A stretch of 64,000 bases of DNA from Elysia chlorotica. Taxonomy: Eukaryota; Mollusca; Gastropoda; Plakobranchidae. Below the pieces are notes generated by a model. It saw only the letters and a list, made by a program, of their open reading frames with translations, had not been told where the DNA came from and did no database searches. This document shows, one piece after another, positions 25,471-37,426 of this stretch. The position numbers were made by a program, and so were the translations under genes. The stretch spans positions 76,788-140,787 of the forward strand of contig RQTK01000931.1 in assembly GCA_003991915.1 (NCBI GenBank). Direction: 5' to 3'. Positions within the stretch are counted from its first letter, which is position 1. Each line of letters begins with the position of its first letter.

Positions 25471-25835
25471 ATTGCTATGGTTTGTTTGTTGGTTTTTGTT
25501 GTTTTTTTTGTTTTTGTTTTCTTTTTGTTTATTTGTTTGTTGTTATTTTGTTGTTGTTGTTTTTGTTGTTGTTGGGTTGTTTTTTGTTTGTTTTTGTTTT
25601 GTTTTGTTTTTGTTTTGTTGTTGTTTTTGTTTTGTTTTTTGTTTTGTTTTTTGGGGGGTATTTATTTGTTTGGTTTGTTACATTATTGTTTTTGTTGTAT
25701 TTTTGTTTGTTTGTTTGTTTGTTTGTTTGTTTGTTTGTTTTTCGTGTTATTTTTGTGTTATTGTGGGGTTGTTGTTTTTTGTGTTTTGTTTTGTGTGTGT
25801 GTTGTTTTTGTTTGTTTTGTTTCTTTTTTTTCGTA
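25397..25835. repeat. G/T-only low-complexity tract beside the gap
   Basis: About 440 bases almost without A or C on the plus strand: G and T homopolymers first, then TTTG/TTG-type repeats including (GTTT)n near 25705-25740. The Phe/Val/Cys-rich frames over it are artefacts. Base quality next to a gap is doubtful. Confidence 0.9.
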
Positions 25836-25965
25836 GCAACTTTTCAATGGTTATGAAAATGAAAGCAAAGAGTATTTTGAAGCGGTATCCCTTGAGTTGA
25901 TAAAAGGGAGAAAAATACCAAAAACACTAAGTGGCCTTAGCAAGAACACTGGATCTGCAAATTCA

Positions 25966-26539
25966 GGGTTGCCAGGTCTGGCACTTTTGGTGCCAGAATC
26001 CTCAAATCTGGTAATTGTAGGGAAATGCCTGGCATTCAGTGTCTCTTTGCACTCAGGCACTTTTCTGGAATTTAAGCGTGATTTTCGGGTACTGACGTCG
26101 ATTTTTGTTCATTCTGTCATAATCCTGGCACTAGTATGTCAATCTCAATCTAGTTTCCAAACGTTAGTTAACAGAAATTTTAAAAAAAATGTAGAGGCAT
26201 AATCGTTGCGATTATATTTTTAACATGGCTTTTTAATTTTACAATTTTGCCAAAAATAGGAAGCCCTATCTGGCATAAGCCTATTTTTAGACCTGTTGGT
26301 CTGAAGCCAGGCCGAGACCTCTAATGTTTCTCAAGTTGACGCTCAAATAATTTTTTGCTCAACCCCTGAGTTGCTTCTTTGTCGTAGTGAGAAGACAAAG
26401 TAATTGCAGTGTGTATGAAAGTATGTTTAATACCCATAGATAACAATGTTTTGTTGTAATTAACAATAAAATATGTCATTTTTCCGGCACTTTCAAACTG
26501 CGAATCTGGCATCCGAGTGAAAAGAACACCTGGCAACCC
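25966..26539. mobile_element. Candidate non-autonomous DNA transposon (TIR element)
   Basis: A 574-bp interval begins GGGTTGCCAGGT and ends with its exact reverse complement ACCTGGCAACCC. Looser inverted similarity continues inward around TGCCAGA. No transposase frame is inside, so it would be non-autonomous. I could not identify a convincing target-site duplication, so superfamily and exact ends are uncertain. Confidence 0.55.
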
Positions 26540-26579
26540 AACATTATTTTCTTTCTAAACTCCTCTTGAACAAGTAAAC

Positions 26580-26980
26580 AAGACGTCTAGATCTACCTAG
26601 ATCTAGATCGAGGTCTATCTCCAAACAAGATTATTAATATGAAGATCTAGAACATACTCTAGATCTATTTGGTTAAAAGTATGTTTCTACATCTAGATTT
26701 AATTTAACCTGGCTATTCTAGATCTAGTTTGTAATTTACAGACAGAGACCACTAGACTAATGACAACAACAGACTCATCCTACGAAATTGTCTTTTTGTC
26801 TCTCTCTCGAGACTGCAAATAGACTAATTATAGATCTAGATTCTAGATCTAGATCTAGACTCATCCTACGAAATTATCTTTTTGTCTCTCTCTCGAGACT
26901 GCAAATAGACTAATTATAGATCTAGATTCTAGATCTAGGTCTAGATTTGAGAGCTAGATCTAGATCTTGATTTGAATTCT
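26580..26980. repeat. AGATCT/TCTAGA-rich block with a ~93-bp tandem duplication
   Basis: Dense TCTAGATCTAGATC-type repeats surround a duplicated segment. ACTCATCCTACGAAATT through GACTGCAAATAGACTAATTA occurs at about 26771-26835 and again at about 26859-26920. Confidence 0.88.
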
Positions 26981-27126
26981 AATCTTAAAGCTGATAGATT
27001 GATGCATTAAAGGGAAAAAAAAACTAAATCTAGAACTCTACACCACTTAGCTTACATGTGTTCAGCTTGTGGTAAAAACTGGCTAGGTCTCGACACCAGG
27101 GCATTTTCTAATTTCTTAGATGAGGG

Positions 27127-27378
27127 TTGAGTTGAGTTGGTTTTAACGTCCAACATCAGCACTATATAGGCTATATTGTGGACGGGCCCCAAGACGAAAG
27201 TCTGACCATTGTATGTGCTGCCACACACAAGACAAGGCGGGGATATCATGACTCCTGTCTCAGCCGGTCACATTACTGACACCGACTCAACCAATAGGGA
27301 AAGCAACCGCCAGGATTCGAACTCAGAACCTTTTGCATCGGAAGCCGATGTTCTACCCCTGGGCCAGCACGCCCCCCA
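27127..27378 (-). mobile_element. tRNA-derived SINE, copy D
   Basis: Same family as copy A, minus orientation, with more substitutions in the body. The CAACT tail repeat is present at the 27127 side. Confidence 0.9.
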
Positions 27379-28519
27379 GAAGAAGAGATCACATCTAAAT
27401 TCTAGCTAAAACTTGATCCATCATCCATGTGTCAGTTTGAAGGCCTTTTAAAGTTTACATGGTATAAATTATGGATTCTGAAACAATCTCTGTTATGATT
27501 TGTAGAGGTTAGATTAAAGTGATTTTTTTTTTTAGTCTAATACAACCCGCATTTATAATTAAAAAAAAAAAACAGTCTTAGAAGTGAGTTAGATCTACAA
27601 TTCATCAAATGTATAATATCAGTCTTCCCAAAAAATTATGAGAGAGCCCTTTTATATCTAAAGACGCTTGTGGGTCGGGAGTCATGCTCAAGCTGTAACT
27701 GGACATTGTAAATGTAAATGTAAAATTCTGACTCTATGAGATGAAAATCAACACAATAAAAACAACAAACAAAACACGCAAACAAAAATGCATTTATTAA
27801 ATAAAACTAATCCTTGGTGAAGTTTTTAAAATTATGGTTAAGCTTGTGTGTACATCAATATTGATAGCTGAACCAAATAAGCGTGGCCATCGATTAGGTT
27901 TGCAGTGACTTATTGCGCTAAAAATCTATCTGCTTTCTGAAAAGTTGGCAGCTATGCACTAAGAGGAGAAGCAATATTTGTCTCATTGTCTACTTATCAG
28001 TTCATAGACTACATTATATTTGGAGATCTGTACAGTAATTTATTCAATCATCTTTGGGGTTGGAGAAAAATCGTGGTAAAATATACCATCTGAACCTAAC
28101 CTGTGGTTGGTGCTATTTTTAAACTGTATGGTTACTGTGACGTTTAATATTATACCCTTTACTTAGTAGGAAGAAGAGTAAAATGATGATAGTAGATGCA
28201 GTTTTGCTTTCCTTATCTTTTTTACCACGTGGGTGAGAGTCAAATTGTGTATCATGTGCTATTCAGGGTTTGTAAGAATTCTAAATGACATTCACTTTTA
28301 ATAATTGTGAACATTTGTCTGAAATTGAATGCTTACTTCCAAATGGGAAAAGAATAATAATACTTATTGAACTCTTGTGAAATTCAAATATCGGTAGTAC
28401 TGTCATCCAATTTCACTAATACAACAAAAAATGTCATCTTTTTCATAACAGGCATTTGTTAGTTACTAGCAAATTGGGGACTGCCAAAGTTCAGCATTTT
28501 GTCAAAGAGGCTTCAAACA
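27379..28519. other. Upstream region of the MLLT3-like gene
   Basis: No coding segment. It probably contains the promoter and 5' UTR of the gene starting at 28520, but no TATA box or CpG island that I could defend is visible. Confidence 0.4.
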
Positions 28520-31500
28520 ATGAAGGAAGTAAGTCTTGTATGTGGTAAAATATTGGTTTCATTTCACTAGCAACTAAGCATGTCTTTACAGAAATTTGAT
28601 GTTTAATATAATATGAAAGCATGTGGTTAGTTATAACACTTTTGTATAGATGTAGGTTATTTAATATTTTTATCTCATTAAGTGAATTTACGCAGGATTA
28701 TTTTATACTCTGCCGGATGCAATGATAATTTTAAGTGAATTATTAGGCTATGCATTTTTGTTAAGTTTGCTCTATGAGTGATTAAAATTCCATGGTTAAG
28801 TCATTGATTGATTGTCTGAGCCTCTTCATCATGTTTCAGCACAACAACTGTGTTGTGACGGTGACCATTGAGCTCGGCCACCATGCAAACTTTCTGAAAG
28901 AGCCTTCGCTGGAAGGTTTCACCCATGACTGGACTGTGTTTGTCAGGGGAAAGGATGGCAGCAAGATTGAGCATTTTGTAGAGAAGGTCGTCTTCAAACT
29001 ACACAAAACATTCAAATGCCCGACCAGAAGTGAGATTATTATCCTTCCACTTTATATTATTTTTTTTAATGTATTCTGATTGCTTAAAAACTCATTAAAG
29101 ATTTAAGAAATAAAAACATGTTTTGTTTTGGGTTTTTTTTATAACTTTTCTGTAAATATATTTTTTTATTAATTTTCAAAGAAAGGGGCATGTAACTTTA
29201 TAAAATCAATTTTGGTGAAACATTTACACTTCAAGGCAGAAAGTTACATTAAATACTATTACAAAAGGTTGTACAGTTTTTAGTTCCAGAAAGAATTGAA
29301 AGATATAGAATAAACAATCAAGGAGAACTTGTATTTTATCAACTTTTCTGAAAACTTGACAATTTTTGTTTATTTCAGCTTTAGATAAACCTCCATATAA
29401 AGTAAATGAATCTGGATATGCAGGATTCCTTCTTCCTATAGAGATACACCTCAAGAATAAGCAAAGTCCTCGCAAGATCATCTTTTCATACGACCTGTTT
29501 CTGAATGTCAAGGATCAGCCACCAATCAACAATTTCCGATATGAAAAACTTAAGTTTTCAAATCCAAATCCTGAATTCAAGGCAAAGCTCATTAAGGCTG
29601 GAGGAGTGAGTTTGTTTTTGTAAAACCCAATCATGATTCATGTTTTATATGCTTTTCCTTACACTTACAGTATGGGGTATATGTGGGCCTTAACTTTTCA
29701 AATAGTCAAATGGATATGAGGAATAAACAAATTTTCAAAGGAGGTATACATAAAATACCATGAAAGACCTTCAAATGTTTTATTTCAGTTTTAAAAACTC
29801 TTGGAGCCTTTTTTTTTTTGTCCCCCCTGACGTTGGATTATGGTTAAAGGTTTATATATCTAAGTTATGTTCTCTCTTGCTCTGTCTCTTTCTAGATTCA
29901 GCAGGGTGGTGACCCTGAGCAGCCATCTCTTCCGTACCAGATCGGTTCCCCTGTGAAGTCTGATTTAAAGAAAAGTGCCAAGAAGTTTAAAGATGGCATG
30001 CAGGTAATATATGTGTTAACTGTTGTTAATGGCTCAAACCTCAATTTTTTTTCTGCTTTGAATCTTTCTATTTGTAAAAACTGTTTCACAATTTGTACAC
30101 CCATGAACCTTATTTAATTAGCAATGGGCCAGACTTCTTTCTCACAAAAGTCATGTGATGCTTTACGCCAGCTCATGCAGAAAGGTATATATAGGTCTAT
30201 GCTCTAGCCCAATCAGCAGATTATTTACAAAAAAAAACTACAACTAGCACATGACTTTGTTGATGTTTTTTTTTTTCTTTAGAAAAAGGCCAGTCCCATT
30301 TTCCCCTAGTGACCCTTTATTTATATAGTTTCACTATATACATTATCTACACTCCTGCAAACCTCTTTGGACTTGGAGACATTTGATCATCTCTAGTATA
30401 TAATTTTTGTTCTTTATGTCTTTGTAAAAAGCAGTGGTATTTGTCAAGGAGACAACATATTCAATTTTTTTTTTAGGCTTTAGGTTAGTCAAGGAGACAC
30501 ACAATTTTTCCTGCATTTTATTATTATGGATTTGAAAATATTACTCTAAATGGCAGCTGATATAACTCTGATATAAGATGTAGGTTGGCAGGTCTGGTTG
30601 TCTTTATTTATTTTTTTTCTTGACTCATCTTCAAATTTTCTTTACAAAGTATGTAGATCTACTTGATCTGCAATTAGATAAAACATTCATTACTTAGTCC
30701 AAGATTTTTGCTACCCTCCTATTATGGCCATTGTTCTACTCTTTGCTAGTGAGGTAAACGCCTGATGGTCTTTTCATAAATGTAAAAATGGCTCTGTCCA
30801 CAATCATCATTTCGCAGTTCCCTGAATCCCCTTGTTTTCTTTAGATTCTCTCCACAGTAACTGCAATATACAAACTTGTACATGTAAATCTTTCTAAGAT
30901 ACTGACACAGCTGTTAAATAAAAACAGTCTTGTACTTTAATTAAAAATAAACCTTGTTTATGAGATACATGCACATGTTGTACTTGTTTCAATTTTAATG
31001 TATTTAAGCACAGACAGTTTTTGTTTACGAATTCTCTTTTTTTTTTTTTAACATCACAGGAAAAGAAGAAGAAAAAACACAAGCCTGCAAAGGAGGCATC
31101 TCCGGCACCTTCACTGCCGTCACTTTCTCCTCCCTCTTCGTCTGATGAGGAGGATATTAAGGAAGAGAAAAGGTCATCCTCACATCTAGCAGCTCCTCAT
31201 AAGAAAGAGAAAGAGTCAGTCAAGAAAGAGTCACTCTCAACTTCTCAAAGCAAGTTGGAGACATCCTCATCATCATCATCATCTTATCAACACAAATCGA
31301 AGCATAAAAGTAGCTCTCAAAGCACTTCTTCTAAAGACAGGTCTGAAAAAGAGTCACAGTTAAAAAAGCACAAATCTGAAGATAGAGATAGAGAGAGGGA
31401 AAAACAATCATCTTCTCATAAAAGCAGTAAGGAAAAGAAAATGAAAGAGTCTGGTTCTCATTCTCAACATTCTCAAAAATCGTCTAAAGATCTGCCAGAG

Positions 31501-32988
31501 TCTGGCCACGGCCATTTGACCGTACCAGCTCCGAGTAAAACTCTGCCCTCGACTGCTGAGAGAAAAAACTCCTCAGGGTCACTGCACACAGAGGGCAAAG
31601 AGAAACACTTGTCAACGCCTAAAGAAAAAGAAAATTCCACTTCACATCACAAAGAAAAGCATAGTAGCCATAAAAACAAAGACAGTTCATCCTCAAGTAA
31701 AGTTAAGCATTCTTCACATAAGGACAGTGCACACGGACATACGGCAGAAAAAAGCTATGAGCACTTGGAGAAGAAGGTTAAAGAAAAGGACAAACATGAT
31801 AAGAAGAAGCATAAGAGACCTTCAGATGCTTCTTCCTTAGAGGAGGGAGTAGAAAAGAAAAAACTTAAAACTAGTTCCTCAAGCACAGAGGACATCAAAC
31901 CAACAAAACCAAAGAGCTCACACAATAAAAGCAAAGACATAGACTCAAAACATATATCAAAAGAGGTTAAGGATGTTAAAGCTAAAGATTCTTCCCCTAA
32001 AGACAGGGAAAAAGAAACTGTGGTGGTCAAGAAGGAGAAAAGTGAGCACTCCTCGCCCAGTAAAAAATACAAGCCTGACAAAGGCAAAGAAAAACACATG
32101 GACAAACAAAAGTCCTCTAAAGAAAGGCATAGAGAAAGCTCAGGAAAGGAGCAAGACACAGATAGTGTGAAAGAATTAAAGAGAGAGGAGAAGCCTGTCA
32201 AATCTGAGGCTCTGCTACAAACAGAACATCTGGCCATGACAGCAGATTTCCAGCCACGGCTCTTGGTTTCTCCACTTAAAAGAGACTTAAGCTCTGATGA
32301 AGATAGTGATGTTAGCAGTAACGGCGACAGATCAGAATCAAAACAGAAGCGTGAAGTGAAGCATTCTGTCCACAACTCCAGTAACAGCAGTACAGGCTCA
32401 CAACCTTCTCATGCTAAGAGTAAAGCGAATGTGAAACAAGAAGCCCCGCTTGGGACAGGTTTTACTGACAGTGACAGTGAGTCGGATAATAAGGAGGAGG
32501 TTTCTCTAAGTTCCAGGAAGAAATCTCCAAAGAGAAACGTGGACTCAGACTCATCAAAGCAAAAATGTCCGAAAAGGGAGAATTCAAGTGAATCGTCGTC
32601 AGCAAAGAAGCACAAGAGTGAGCGGAAAATTTCCTCGAATCATAAATCTGCTAAAGAATCCTTAGAAGATCATGTAGTTGAGAAAGATGAAGATTGTTCT
32701 GATGATGGTGAGGGCAATTCTATTGAACATGAGGAGAGCAGTGCAAGACCAAACAATGAGAAAGGGCTGGATATATTGGCTCCAAATGGCTTTTCCTTAC
32801 GTGAGCTTATTAACATCAATGAGAAAATAGAAAGGGCCTATGAAAATACCAGAGTTTTAGAAAAACTGGTTCAAATTGTTGGAGAGACAGATGAATTTGA
32901 TCTGGATGAACAATCACTTTACTTTGATATTTGCAGCTTGAACACAAATGTGGTGAGAAAAATCCAAGGTCTTCTGAAGGAGTATTAA
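28520..32988 (+). CDS. MLLT3: AF9/ENL-type YEATS-domain elongation factor subunit
   Basis: Five exons join in frame: 28520-28528, 28840-29029, 29379-29605, 29896-30003 and 31060-32988 (820 aa). In animals AF9/ENL read acylated histone H3 and recruit the super elongation complex and DOT1L. The YEATS domain spans residues ~5-142: [38 protein letters not shown] and LIKAGG. Cage residues corresponding to human AF9 F28, H56, F59 and Y78 are kept; the Ser58 position is Thr, as in yeast Taf14. Residues ~180-747 are Ser/Lys/Glu-rich and disordered, nearly all in the last exon. The C-terminal 73 residues ([14 protein letters not shown] to the end) are the AHD, the AF4/DOT1L-binding domain. The 3-codon first exon was chosen because ATGAAGGAA is followed by GTAAGT in the right phase; an in-frame ATG at 28792 is the alternative. 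It is longer than human AF9 (568 aa). MLLT1 and MLLT3 cannot be told apart, since most invertebrates have one gene. Confidence 0.93.
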
Positions 32989-35900
32989 TCTGAGCTTAAA
33001 ATATTTTGAGTGGAGTAGATATTGAAAGCTCATATTCACATGAGGAATGGATGGATACAAGTTTTGTATTTAACTTATTCTTGGATCAGGTTTTACGGTA
33101 AACATCTATTCTGTTCATAACCTGGTTGCTTTTCTTAACAATCAATCATCAACCACTAGATCATATCGCGTACAGGTCCTAATACTAATCTCTAACAAAG
33201 TTACATGTAGCTAACAGAGACAGAGAGGGGATACCAGGACGTTATTCAGAGTCAAGTACATGAGACTTGATACTGACACCGACCAAACCAGCAGGAAACA
33301 AAGTGGCTTGATAGGGAAACAACCAAGGATTCTGCCCCCCCCTTCTTTTCTTTCATTATATATAGTTATTTGTTATATATCCTGTTTTAAAAGTATTTGG
33401 TTGGATAAAACATGATTTAAACTTTTGTTTCAACTCAGTCTTTACTTAAATTGCTTTGTAAAATGATGCTTTGACTATTGTTTTTTTATGCTATTGTAAA
33501 TCTCCTTTGAAAGAAATATTAATACAAATTCAGTCTGAGTACCAAAAAATTGTGTCTATATTTTATAATTATATCACAATTCCAACCGAAAATAGTGAAG
33601 CAAGGACAAAAGAAACAAAACCATAATGTTCCATGATGTTGGGTTGCTACTTTTTTCTTCTTTTTTTTTGGCGGGGGGGGGGGGGGGTCCTCTATTAAGT
33701 GATCAATGTTTATTTTATTAGTATATCTCTAAGAATACTTAAAATTACTTTCTATCCAATGATGAATGTTTAATTTCTGCTGCTGCCTTACTGCAATTTT
33801 GAATCTTGCAGTTCACTCCATCCATCATGGAAGGACTGGAAAGAAGACAGGTTAATCTGGATATAGATCTTTAAATCAATGCATCTTTATATTAATAGTA
33901 TGATTCAGTTGTTACAATGTAAAAGATTGTCCATTCATAGAGCTGCTGTAATACAAAACAGTAATAGATTAATATTTATCTCAGTGTGAGCTGCACAGCT
34001 TTTCAACCTCTATGACATAGATATTAGAATTTAGGTACATGTGTATAAAAAACATTCAGGATTCAGGTTTGAACAGTACTGTGATAATGTAAAACCTGCA
34101 AGATTATAAATGTATCACAATAAAGACCTTCAAACAATGGGTGTACAGCTGATGCACAGTTCAACTAAAAGAAGGCTCCTGTAAATGACTTAAAATTAAA
34201 TTGAGCTAGGAAAATGTTGATTGTGGCATGTGAATTCAACTCATAACATGTTTGTCTCAGGAAGTACATTCCTTCATTATTTATTTGCACATATATCTAT
34301 TTGAAGCTTTTGCTAATGAAAATTGCTCTTGTACTAAGGAGAGTAGTTCTATACAAGCAGATCTGGCATCAATATTTCATTTGTACGAGTCTCAGTCTTT
34401 TTCTATTCCTTGATATTCTTTGGGGGGAGAAAGTGAAGCAATCTATTTGTTTAACAAATTCGACCAAAATGTTTTGTGTTGATAGTTGATTTACAATGAA
34501 GGGAAGACACTTTCACAAATGCATTGTCATACATCATGTATTTGGTCTAGCTACGTATATTGGTTAGAATTTTGTGTTCAAAGTGCATTTGTAATTATTT
34601 GGCAATGTACCTGACCATTATTATTCATACTACTTCATTAAAATTGCTAAGAATGATTCCATTGAGATATAGTTGTCACAATGTGGAAATGAAAACTCTG
34701 TTCCAAATTCATTGTCTCTCAGTTACAGGAGTGGCGTCTGAAATGATGTGAGAAAAGAAAGGAATTAATGAAGAACAGGCTGTCATTGTAATGATTTATC
34801 AATTAGATCTTCAGAACTTGTTCATTTTTGTCTTGACAAGGTTTTTATTCAGGAGTCGACAGTGGTTCATATTAATCATAAGAGTGTATTTAAAATACAT
34901 GAGTATTGATCGATCAGATTTTTTCCACTGCTTTTGCTTATCATTGTTTCATTAAAAATCTTCCCATCTTTTGTCTAGACATTGGACAGATGAGTATAGA
35001 ATGAGCTCCAAGGCAAAAATATGATACTAATTATAAAGGCCTATAGTAATACATGTATAGGTTTAAATGTCTGTAAAGCGAAAATGAGCTTTCAATATTA
35101 AATTTATTCTTAGGTACATAATAATTGATTAAATGACAGTTGTTTATGCCTAAAATGTACTTATTTGGAATTCTGTAAAGATTTAGAGTTGTACAAAACA
35201 TGTCTTACTCTTATTAGTCAATTAGGAATGATTAAAGTCAAAGTATTACATTTGGGTACTTAATGCCATGGATGCTTAAACAGCCAGTCATCGTAGTTAA
35301 TTTGTCCTTTTGCTTTTTTGAATCTATAATACTAGGATTAAGTACATGAAACTGTTCCTGAACATTGACCACTTCAGAAATCATGCTGTGCTTTCAAAAT
35401 GTGTAAAAACAAGATTTGAATTTCTTGCAAAGAATTCTACACCTCATGTTGAAATGTATACATTTTGTTGTATGCTAATTTCTTTTGTACACAAACTAAT
35501 TACATTGGGTTTTTTTTACTTTCAGCATTGTTGAGGAAAGCAAATGTAATCTAAAGTGAAATAAAGGAAAATCTGTGTCAAGTCGATGAAACTACTTAGA
35601 AATGTACATGTGTTTTGTTGGTTTGTTTTTTTTTTTGTTTTTTTTTTTATTGTTTATGTTGTATGAGTAAAAAAATGATTACATTATCATTTTTTTTTTT
35701 TCATTTAGCGATTTAGCGCATATATATTATTATGATGTGAATATATAGGATTCATAATGAAGTAATTCCTAGATATAATTGTTATAGTCAATACTTACCC
35801 AGCTGACCAGTTTTGACAGTTTACAGGATTCAGACAAATAAAAAAACACCAATCATAACTTGTAAAACCATTGATTTTGTTTTAAATTCACAAAACAGAT

Positions 35901-37426
35901 TCATCTAGTAGTTATTGTGAATCTATCTCTACTTCTTTATGAAGTACTACTACTAGTATTTGTGCTACAATCTCTTTAAATGAGTCTTGGTGTGGTGCAG
36001 ACTTGCACATGGAATACTTTAACAATGAGATATCATATAGGTATTCAATTTTACCAAATTATTGTTAAGCTTGCTTGGAACTGAATCAGATATTTCACCA
36101 ATTCAGTTCAAATTATGGCTAAGTCGAACCCAAACTCTACTCATTTGTTCAGATTACGACACCTAATTATTCATGTGGACTTAGCGTTTAAACTTCCTTA
36201 ACACTTTGACAGTTTGTTATCTTGGTTTATTATGTTATTTCTTTTTTCTAAAATACAAATAATGTAGAGTATTTTAGAAATAAGATAGGAAATTGTGCAA
36301 TGAGGTGACAAATATTTATTGTTTGCACAATATTTCTATTAAAATTGCATTTTTTTTCCTTCATTCTTTTAACGCAACAAAACTTAATGTTTTACATTCA
36401 AGATTCATGCCATTTGCAATATAATTTTCTTCCTTTTGTGATTATAGATATTATGATCAGAATTAAAATACATTTTTTTTAATAAAATTAATAAGTTAAA
36501 TTTGTTATTTTGAGGCCATATAATGATATAATCTCATGCAATTATTTGCCATGTCTATGTATAACTATAAGCGAACTGCATGGACACATATATTTTTTTC
36601 CATGATTATCTGTGTCCAGTACTAATTCATTTGTGATGAAAACCATAAAATAAATATCGAATTTGAGTGGGATGAAAAATTGTGTTTCTTCTGTTTTCTT
36701 TTTTATATTAAGTCTAGCTAAAAAATTACAAGTACACCTTGCGGTAAAAACTGTATGAAGAAGCAAAGTTTACATTTGATGGTCAGGATTTTCATCTTTT
36801 TATTTCCTTGTACATATCAAGTAAGAGATAAAGAAAAGAACAACATAATACTATTCAGTTCACTGATTCACGTTTAATTCAAATGAATATTTATTATTCA
36901 CCATATTATAATATATTCATATTTCACAAAAAGTTGACACGCCTATAAAAATCCAAAGCCCTATTGTGTTACTATTAGCATTTTGTGCTCCTGATTGCGT
37001 CCTAATATAAATATAGGATTTCAGAAAGCTAGAATTGTACCATGCAGCTTAAGGAGTATAACTTGTAACATGGATAGAGAAACAAGCTTTAATGATTTAA
37101 ATTTACATAAAATCATAAATACTTCTTCACCCTTGTCACATGAACCTCAGTTTTTTTACTAGGGAATCAGAAAATGCAGATCACTTTTTGAAACATTGCA
37201 AATGCTTATATTAAAATCACTTGCCGAATAAATCTCATAAGGCAGAAAAAATCATTCAACGACTGTCATTTCTCAGCCATCTTAACCAAAGTTGCATTGT
37301 TAATTCCAAAGTTTGAGCTGAAATTGTTATATGATCCTCACGCATTTGATTAGAGAGCAAATGTTTCAGCTAAAATTGTTAAATTTTCGCTGCAGATTTT
37401 CCAATCAGAGAGCCAGGGTGTTACTG
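32989..37426. other. Convergent 3' regions of MLLT3-like gene and MCEE
   Basis: No coding segment. Plus-strand AATAAA at 34119 and 35559 are possible MLLT3 polyadenylation signals. A minus-strand AATAAA (TTTATT at 36890-36895) could serve MCEE. A G homopolymer lies at 33671-33687. Confidence 0.45.
33205..33345 (-). mobile_element. Degenerate SINE fragment
   Basis: Contains diverged forms of the SINE body: GAGACAG...GGGGATACCA near the 33222 side, TACTGACACCGACCAAACCA, and a worn B-box region at the end. It is older than the other copies. Confidence 0.55.

Noticed and set aside
24550..25900. Long open frames of over 400 codons
   Set aside because: They consist mainly of unknown residues from the N gap plus Phe/Cys/Val strings from the G/T-only tract.
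28792..28839. Alternative start for the MLLT3-like protein (in-frame ATG in the intron-1 end)
   Set aside because: The segment contains the pyrimidine tract and acceptor TTTCAG. The three-codon exon at 28520-28528 followed by GTAAGT fits better. Not excluded without RNA data.
31755..32375. 206-codon minus-strand frame
   Set aside because: It is the antisense shadow of the Ser/Lys-rich last exon of the MLLT3-like gene.
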